DNA of 64,000 bases from JAXLVB01 sp046329195 (lineage in GTDB: Bacteria; Bacteroidota; Bacteroidia; Cytophagales; Spirosomataceae). Where the stretch lies: assembly GCA_046329195.1 (NCBI GenBank), contig JAXLVB010000001.1, positions 1,240,001 to 1,304,000 of the forward strand. Direction: 5' to 3'. A program made the translations under genes and the position numbers. The notes under the pieces are model-generated. The model ran no database searches, was not told where the DNA came from, and saw only the letters and a program-made list of their open reading frames with translations. Below, piece after piece: positions 59,354-64,000 of this stretch (positions within the stretch are counted from its first letter, which is position 1; each line of letters starts with the position of its first letter).

Positions 59354-60313
59354 TTAACGAGTCGATTTAAGATGCACTGTGTCCCGATTCAGCTGAATGG
59401 GGTACACAATAAAATACCATACGATAAACGTGGCCGAACTAATAATAATGGCGCTACTTACTACAGGGTGCAAAGGTAAGCGAGTGACGAAACTTTCTAA
59501 GAAACCCGCTGTCATAAAAATAGGCACGAGGCCAATTATAATCTTCAGCCCTTGCTTGGCGCCTTGCTGAAACGACTGCATCCGGGTGTAGGTTTTGGGA
59601 AACAAAATGCTGTTACCCATGACCAGCCCGGCACATCCTGCTATCACAATGGCCGAGATTTCGAGCGTACCGTGAATCCAGATGGTGAGGATGGATTGCA
59701 GCAAAAAGCCTTTTTGATAAAAAAAGTACTGAAAGGCTCCCAACATCACACCGTTAGTAAACAGAATCCAAAAAGTGCCTACTGAAAACAATAAGCCAAA
59801 GGCAAAAGCCACAAACGACACCCGAATGTTGTTGATAGTAATGCCAAAAAACATTTGTGTTTGAGTTGCACTTTTGTAAACCGCCAAAGGCTCGCCTTTT
59901 TCGATGTTTTCGAGGGTCATGTTTACATACGAGTCGCCCAAGATAAGTCGTACAAAGGTATCGTCGTGTGCTGCTGATACACTGCCCAACAGCACCCCGA
60001 TGCTAAACATCAAGAAGGCATACAACAATTGCCGATGTAAGTTGTAGAACAAATAAGGCAACTCGATTTTCCAAAAACTAATAAACCGAGAGGTATTCTC
60101 TCGCTTGTTTTGATAAATCTTATTGTGAAGCTGTGCTGTCAGGTTATTGAGATACCGAGTAACGGGGTTGTTGGGATAAAACGTGCGGGCATATGACAGG
60201 TCGTCGGTTAGTTCAATAAACCGCTCCGAAAGCACATCGGGGTCTTGGCTTTTGTCTTGCTCGAAGTGCTTCCATTTGTCGGCATTTTGTTTTACAAATA
60301 CACTTTCCCGCAT
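59354..60313 (-). CDS. SpoIIM-like (stage II sporulation protein M family) protein
   Basis: 319 residues. Cytosolic N-terminal helical domain of about 95 residues (MRESVFVKQNADKWKHFEQ, RFIELTDDLSYARTFYPNNPVTRYLN), then six membrane helices with the family marks GITINNIRVSFVAFAFGLLF, GVMLGAFQYFFYQKGFL and LTIWIHGTLEISAIVIAGCAGLVMG. The conserved Glu in HGTLE sits in a membrane helix. The organism is unlikely to sporulate; the family is widespread in non-sporulating bacteria. First gene of a minus-strand operon, divergent from RDD. Confidence 0.92.
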   Translation of the reverse strand: MRESVFVKQNADKWKHFEQDKSQDPDVLSERFIELTDDLSYARTFYPNNPVTRYLNNLTAQLHNKIYQNKRENTSRFISFWKIELPYLFYNLHRQLLYAFLMFSIGVLLGSVSAAHDDTFVRLILGDSYVNMTLENIEKGEPLAVYKSATQTQMFFGITINNIRVSFVAFAFGLLFSVGTFWILFTNGVMLGAFQYFFYQKGFLLQSILTIWIHGTLEISAIVIAGCAGLVMGNSILFPKTYTRMQSFQQGAKQGLKIIIGLVPIFMTAGFLESFVTRLPLHPVVSSAIIISSATFIVWYFIVYPIQLNRDTVHLKSTR

Positions 60314-60472
60314 TTTTGGTCAGATTGCTGATGAAATCGAAATTTACAACTATTTTGCATTTCCTTTTAGAAACCTATGCTAAAATTCATGCTTTGGGAC
60401 ACTACAACTCAGCCAATACGTAAAGGTTTCCAAATGGCAGGACTATTACATGATAGGTAGTGGCCTGATTCT

Positions 60473-60502
60473 TAGATAGTTAATTTTTTAATAGGCTATC
60501 TA
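60473..60502. repeat. Inverted repeat upstream of the RDD gene
   Basis: TAGATAG and CTATCTA flank 16 AT-rich bases in the 234-nt divergent spacer between the SpoIIM-like and RDD genes. Possible operator for the two units. Confidence 0.35.
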
Positions 60503-60547
60503 CCAATCCATTGGTCTCATTCCTTAAAAAACGAAAGGCTCAAGCAC

Positions 60548-61294
60548 ATGGAAGGCATACAGATCGAAACCACCCAAAACGTCACCCTCGAATACACCCC
60601 AGCCAGCTTAGGCGATCGTATCTTAGCGTATTTTATTGATGCCCTTGTTAAAGTGGCGTATGTAGTAGGCTTGGTACTGATTGGTGCCATGCTCAACATG
60701 CAAACCCGAGGTTCTGACTTATTTTGGGTAATTGTCATCATCATTGCCGTGTTACCTATGATGTTTTACACCTTGGTTCTCGAAATCATGATGAACGGCC
60801 AAACCATCGGAAAGCGAGCGATGGGTATTCGGGTTGTCATGCTTGATGGCTCACAGCCATCGCTGGGGGCTTACCTTCTGCGGTGGCTACTCCTTATCGT
60901 TGACGTTCATTTCTTATCGGGCATTGTGGCTATTATTGCCATTGCCTCCAATAACCGAGGGCAACGCTTAGGCGATATGGCCGCCAAAACGACCGTTGTC
61001 AAACTACGCCCACCCGTTGGCTTGGCGCAAATTTTGCCACCCCAAATTACCGAAGAACACCGAGTATCGTTTCCGGAAGTAAGTATGTTGACCGACCGAG
61101 ACATCGCCGTCGTAAAAGCTGTACTGAACAAAAACCCGAACGAAAACTATGCTTTGCTGCTTCAGGCCATGCAAAAAATCAAGGAAGTTACAGGCATCCA
61201 GTCATCATTAGAGCCAGAGGCTTTTTTGCGAACAGTACTGAAAGATTATACCCATATCGTTACCAAAGACTATAACGACAACGAGCGAGTATAA
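60548..61294 (+). CDS. RDD-family membrane protein
   Basis: 248 residues. RDD domain about 15-155: PASLGDRILAYFIDALVKVAYVVG, then MNGQTIGKRAMGIRVVMLDGSQPSLGAYLLRWLL and NNRGQRLGDMAAKTTVV; four membrane helices. A soluble C-terminal part of about 85 residues (SMLTDRDIAVVKAVLNKNPNENYALLLQAMQKIKE) is helical. Divergently coded from the SpoIIM-like gene, the usual neighbour of this type of RDD protein. Confidence 0.93.
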   Translation: MEGIQIETTQNVTLEYTPASLGDRILAYFIDALVKVAYVVGLVLIGAMLNMQTRGSDLFWVIVIIIAVLPMMFYTLVLEIMMNGQTIGKRAMGIRVVMLDGSQPSLGAYLLRWLLLIVDVHFLSGIVAIIAIASNNRGQRLGDMAAKTTVVKLRPPVGLAQILPPQITEEHRVSFPEVSMLTDRDIAVVKAVLNKNPNENYALLLQAMQKIKEVTGIQSSLEPEAFLRTVLKDYTHIVTKDYNDNERV

Positions 61295-61333
61295 CGCTGA
61301 GAATAAGAGAGATGGAATTACTAAACGACTTTG

Positions 61334-61933
61334 TTACTTAGCGTGTCGTTCTTGAAGTACCGAGATGATTTCGTCGAAATCTACGCCTTTGGCTTCGAGC
61401 AATACAAGGTAGTGAAACAGTAAATCGGCAGCTTCGTTCTTGAACAAATCGGCATTATCGTCTTTGGCCTCAATCACGAGTTCTACCGCCTCTTCGCCCA
61501 CTTTTTGAGCTACTTTGTTGATGCCTCGTGCAAACAACTTGGCCGTGTAAGAAGCCTCAGAAGGATTGTTCTTGCGGTTTCTAATGACTTGTTTCAAATG
61601 GTTCAACCAAGCAGCTTTGCCTTGGTTGCTTTCGTTAAAACACGTATCGGCTCCCGTATGACACACCGGACCCACCGGATTTACTTTAATCAATAGTGTA
61701 TCGGCGTCACAATCTTGGGTAATGCTTACTACTAGCAAATAATTGCCAGAAGTTTCACCCTTGGTCCACAAGCGTTGTTTACTTCTACTAAAAAACGTCA
61801 CCATGCCTTCGGCTTGGGTTTTGTCGAAGGCTTCTTGGTTCATATATCCCAACATCAATACCTTGTCGGTGGTGTTATCTTGTACAACAGCAGGTATCAA
61901 GCCGTCGGGCGATTTATCAAAATTTAGCTGCAT
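61334..61933 (-). CDS. hisIE: Bifunctional phosphoribosyl-AMP cyclohydrolase / phosphoribosyl-ATP pyrophosphatase
   Basis: 199 residues, steps 2 and 3 of histidine synthesis. HisI domain about 1-105: VLMLGYMNQEAFDKT, FSRSKQRLWTKGETSGN, and zinc ligands in DCDADTLLIKVNPVGPVCHTGADTCF. HisE domain about 110-199: ARGINKVAQKVGEEAVELVIEAK and NEAADLLFHYLVLLEAKG. Other his genes are not adjacent. A TAAGTC/GACTTA hairpin (61933-61949) overlaps the start. Confidence 0.96.
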   Translation of the reverse strand: MQLNFDKSPDGLIPAVVQDNTTDKVLMLGYMNQEAFDKTQAEGMVTFFSRSKQRLWTKGETSGNYLLVVSITQDCDADTLLIKVNPVGPVCHTGADTCFNESNQGKAAWLNHLKQVIRNRKNNPSEASYTAKLFARGINKVAQKVGEEAVELVIEAKDDNADLFKNEAADLLFHYLVLLEAKGVDFDEIISVLQERHAK

Positions 61934-61949
61934 AAGTCGTTATGACTTA

Positions 61950-62200
61950 CGTCGGTGTTGCCAACGCAAGTCTAGTATTTCACACCCCAAACTTAAAGAA
62001 ATTTGTTAAAAACATCATATTTCGATGGATTTTATAGATAATTGTACTTTCATTCAAAACGTTCACCTACCGCCGAAAGGAGCCTGAAAGAGGACAAGCC
62101 ACGTAGTTAAAAATACGTGGAAAAAGCGGTTGTCGAACCAATAAAACAAGGACAAACGGGCATTAATGGAGCAGAAGCTAGCTCACAACCGAACAAGTCT
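61950..62200. other. Divergent spacer of hisIE and the M20 gene
   Basis: About 250 nt. A short inverted repeat CCACGTA/TACGTGG (62099-62120) lies before the M20 start and covers an in-frame GTG at 62117. TACTTTCA at about 62043 could be a weak -7 element. Nothing else recognised. Confidence 0.4.
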
Positions 62201-63391
62201 ATGAATATCCAACAAAAAATAAAGGCACTTGCCCATGATGCCGCTTCCGAACTGGTGGCCAATCGTCGGCATTTGCATAGCCACCCCGAATTGTCGTTTC
62301 ATGAAGTTGAAACTCAAAAGTATGTAGCCCAAAAACTAACCGAAATGGGCTTACAACCCACGCCCATTGCCAACACTGGTTTGGTAGTAGTGATAGAAGG
62401 CCGCAATCCCGACCAAAAAGTAGTGGGGCTGCGGGCCGATATGGATGCCTTGCCTATTGTAGAAGCCAACGACGTGCCGTACAAATCGCAAAATCCGGGC
62501 GTGATGCACGCCTGCGGACACGATGTACACACGTCGTCGCTGCTGGGCGTGGCCAAGATTCTACAAAATCTTCGTGGCGAATTTGACGGAACGGTAAAGC
62601 TGCTCTTTCAACCTGCCGAAGAAAAAGCCCCTGGCGGGGCCTCGTTGATGATTGCCGAAGGTGCTTTGCAAGCTCCTGCTCCAGCCAAAATGATAGGACA
62701 ACACGTGGCTCCTAATATTCCGGTCGGTAAAATTGGCTTCCGTGAGGGGATGTACATGGCCTCTGCCGATGAACTTTACCTGACTGTAAAAGGAAAAGGA
62801 GGACACGGTGCCATGCCCGACACGCTGATAGACCCTGTACTGATTGCCTCGCATATCATTGTGGCTTTGCAACAAATCATCAGCCGCAACCGTCCGCCCA
62901 AATACCCCTCGGTGTTGTCGTTTGGGAAGGTAATAGCTAATGGCGCTACCAATGTGATTCCGAACGAAGTGTATATCGAGGGCACGTTTCGCTGTATGGA
63001 TGAGCAATGGCGAGCCGACGGATTGGCCAAAATGAAAAAATTGGCCGAAGGCATCGCCGAAGCGATGGGCGGAAGCTGTGAATTTTATGTGTTGAAAGGC
63101 TACCCCTTCCTTCAAAACGAACCCGTACTCACTCGTCGCCTTAAAGGTGCAGCCATTGAGTACATGGGCGAAGCAAATGTCATTGACCTTGACATCTGGA
63201 TGGCTGCCGAAGACTTTGCATTTTACTCGCAGGTGGTGGACAGTTGTTTTTACCGCTTAGGTACTCGTAACGAAGAGCGGGGCATCGTGTCGGGTGTGCA
63301 CACCCCTACCTTTGATGTGGACGAAAGCGCCCTCGAAATCGGTGCTGGCCTCATGAGTTGGCTGGCCGTGAAGGAGCTGATGGAGGAGTAA
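62201..63391 (+). CDS. M20-family amidohydrolase (N-acyl-amino-acid/hippurate hydrolase type)
   Basis: 396 residues from MNIQQKIKALAHDAASEL. A GTG at 62117 is in frame, but its 28 residues are polar, unlike the family, and it lies in a hairpin. Metal site: RADMDALPI (78-86), HACGHDVH with Cys105 and His107, Glu140-Glu141 in QPAEEKAPGG, and His168. A dimerisation lid domain (about 180-290, GKGGHGAMPDTLIDPVLIASHIIVALQ) is inserted. Cytoplasmic; substrates of this family are N-acylated or conjugated amino acids. Convergent with the broken alkB at 7 nt distance. Confidence 0.93.
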   Translation: MNIQQKIKALAHDAASELVANRRHLHSHPELSFHEVETQKYVAQKLTEMGLQPTPIANTGLVVVIEGRNPDQKVVGLRADMDALPIVEANDVPYKSQNPGVMHACGHDVHTSSLLGVAKILQNLRGEFDGTVKLLFQPAEEKAPGGASLMIAEGALQAPAPAKMIGQHVAPNIPVGKIGFREGMYMASADELYLTVKGKGGHGAMPDTLIDPVLIASHIIVALQQIISRNRPPKYPSVLSFGKVIANGATNVIPNEVYIEGTFRCMDEQWRADGLAKMKKLAEGIAEAMGGSCEFYVLKGYPFLQNEPVLTRRLKGAAIEYMGEANVIDLDIWMAAEDFAFYSQVVDSCFYRLGTRNEERGIVSGVHTPTFDVDESALEIGAGLMSWLAVKELMEE

Positions 63392-63398
63392 GGGCTGC

Positions 63399-64000
63399 TT
63401 AGGTGGTAAGCCCCATCTTCCAATGCTCCAATCGTTGGTTCATGAGTTTGAACCACAGCGGTGGCACCAAGGCAATCATAATCATCGTTGGGTATCCATA
63501 GGGTAACTGAGGGCTTTCGTCAATATGGCGCAGCACCTGATACCGCCTATTGGCATTAGCATGGTGGTCAGAATGACGTTGGAGTTGGAACAAAAAGAAA
63601 TTGGTCAGGAGTTGATTGGCATTCCACGAGTGCAACGGATTCACTCGTTCATAGCGATTAGGGGCAATTTCTCGCCGCAAAATCCCGTAATGCTCAATGT
63701 AATTGACCATTTCGAGCAACGAAAAGGCTATGATGCTCTGCACAACAAAAAACACAGGCACTTTCCAGAGCAACTCACCTGCCACCAGGCTCAGCACCAG
63801 CGTCAGCACCGCACAAAATAGCACAGGTGCCACTGCAAATTGGAGCATTTGGTTGCGCCAATGCCAAGTAGGAAGCCCTTTTTTCTGAAGGCGAGACTGC
63901 TCCAAACTTCATGCACTGCGGTAGCTCCCAAGCACCGTTCGCAGCCAAAAGGCGTAAAAATGCTCGCCTTTGCGACTGGTAGCAGGGTCTTGTGGGGTGG
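63399..64000 (-). pseudogene. alkB: Alkane 1-monooxygenase (AlkB-type), interrupted by in-frame TGA
   Basis: Reading the minus strand from the right window edge, one frame gives TPQDPATSRKGEHFYAFW and LRTVLGSYRSA, then TGA (bases 63911-63909), then in the same frame SLEQSRLQKKGLPTWHWRNQ and the rest of the protein to the stop at 63399. Both sides match membrane-bound alkane hydroxylase: the di-iron His boxes NYIEHYG and LQRHSDHHANANRRYQ, and NPLHSWNANQLLTNFFLFQL, are downstream of the TGA. Trp is the residue expected at the TGA (RSAW), so a single TGG-to-TGA change explains it. The 5' part lies beyond the window. Restarting at a TTG just after the stop would give a protein without the first helices and first His box. 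Real nonsense mutation or sequencing error cannot be told apart here. Confidence 0.8.

Noticed and set aside
62117..62200. GTG start for the M20 gene
   Set aside because: The added 28 residues are polar and unlike the family, and the GTG lies in the CCACGTA/TACGTGG stem; ATG at 62201 fits.
63905..63912. TGA read as tryptophan or selenocysteine in alkB
   Set aside because: TGA ends other genes here (for example DUF4129) and no SECIS-like element or need for selenocysteine exists in AlkB.
1..64000. CRISPR arrays, insertion sequences, prophage, tRNA and rRNA genes
   Set aside because: No regularly spaced repeats, transposase or phage structural genes, or tRNA T-arm patterns were seen; the holin-like protein at 49.8 kb is of the chromosomal YvlD type.

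Overview
The window reads as chromosomal DNA of a Bacteroidota bacterium, most likely order Cytophagales (the family-level guess, Spirosomaceae-like, is inference). The evidence is the -33/-7 promoters of the form TTG-N18-23-TAnnTTTG, a type IX secretion (T9SS) C-terminal sorting domain, TonB-dependent outer-membrane proteins, DUF2480/DUF3467/DUF4350/DUF5777 proteins, zinc-less S14 and L36, and an S10-spc-alpha ribosomal cluster that carries map, infA and rpmJ. I see no CRISPR array, insertion sequence, prophage, tRNA or rRNA.

Layout. 1-8.4 kb: end of an unrecognised gene, a Tat-exported D-aminoacylase-like lipoprotein, eno with an FtsB-like gene, a periplasmic thioredoxin, a secreted animal-type heme peroxidase, mnmD and carA. 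8.46-24.24 kb: 28 genes on the minus strand from rplC to rplQ (ribosomal proteins, secY, map, infA, rpoA), ended by a strong terminator. The head of the cluster has two stacked promoters separated by a structured leader, and a third promoter lies inside the cluster before rpsH. 24.7-32.6 kb: TolB-like and DinB proteins, a possible porin/diheme-lipoprotein unit, DUF3467, Nudix, tatC and glyA. 32.8-44.5 kb: DsbD-like protein, lipid kinase, atypical SDR, methyltransferase, DoxX, a ParA/small-partner pair, CtpA-type protease, tsaB, DUF2480 and a TonB-plug protein without a barrel. 44.6-50.1 kb: amidohydrolase, siroheme dehydrogenase, a visibly AT-rich S41 protease of foreign look, accD and a holin-like membrane protein. 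50.2-53.5 kb: a TonB-dependent receptor with a long Ala/Val-rich insertion. 54.1-61.3 kb: GHL10 hydrolase, lipoprotein, DUF4350, DUF4129, a polytopic membrane protein and SpoIIM, with a divergent RDD gene. 61.3-64 kb: hisIE, an M20 amidohydrolase, and alkB broken by an in-frame TGA at the window edge.

How it works together. Most genes are housekeeping: translation, secretion (secY, tatC, T9SS cargo), cell-envelope oxidation and disulfide chemistry (DsbD, thioredoxin), tRNA modification (mnmD, tsaB), and one-carbon, fatty-acid and histidine metabolism. The places that deserve a second look are the switch-like leader before rplC, the SpoIIM/RDD/DUF4129/DUF4350 cluster that lacks its usual MoxR and DUF58 partners, the receptor insertion, the barrel-less plug protein, the DUF4198-DUF5777-diheme lipoprotein unit, the ParA pair, the nested palindrome at 53.97-54.02 kb, and several 11-nt and 9-nt words that recur only in spacers.
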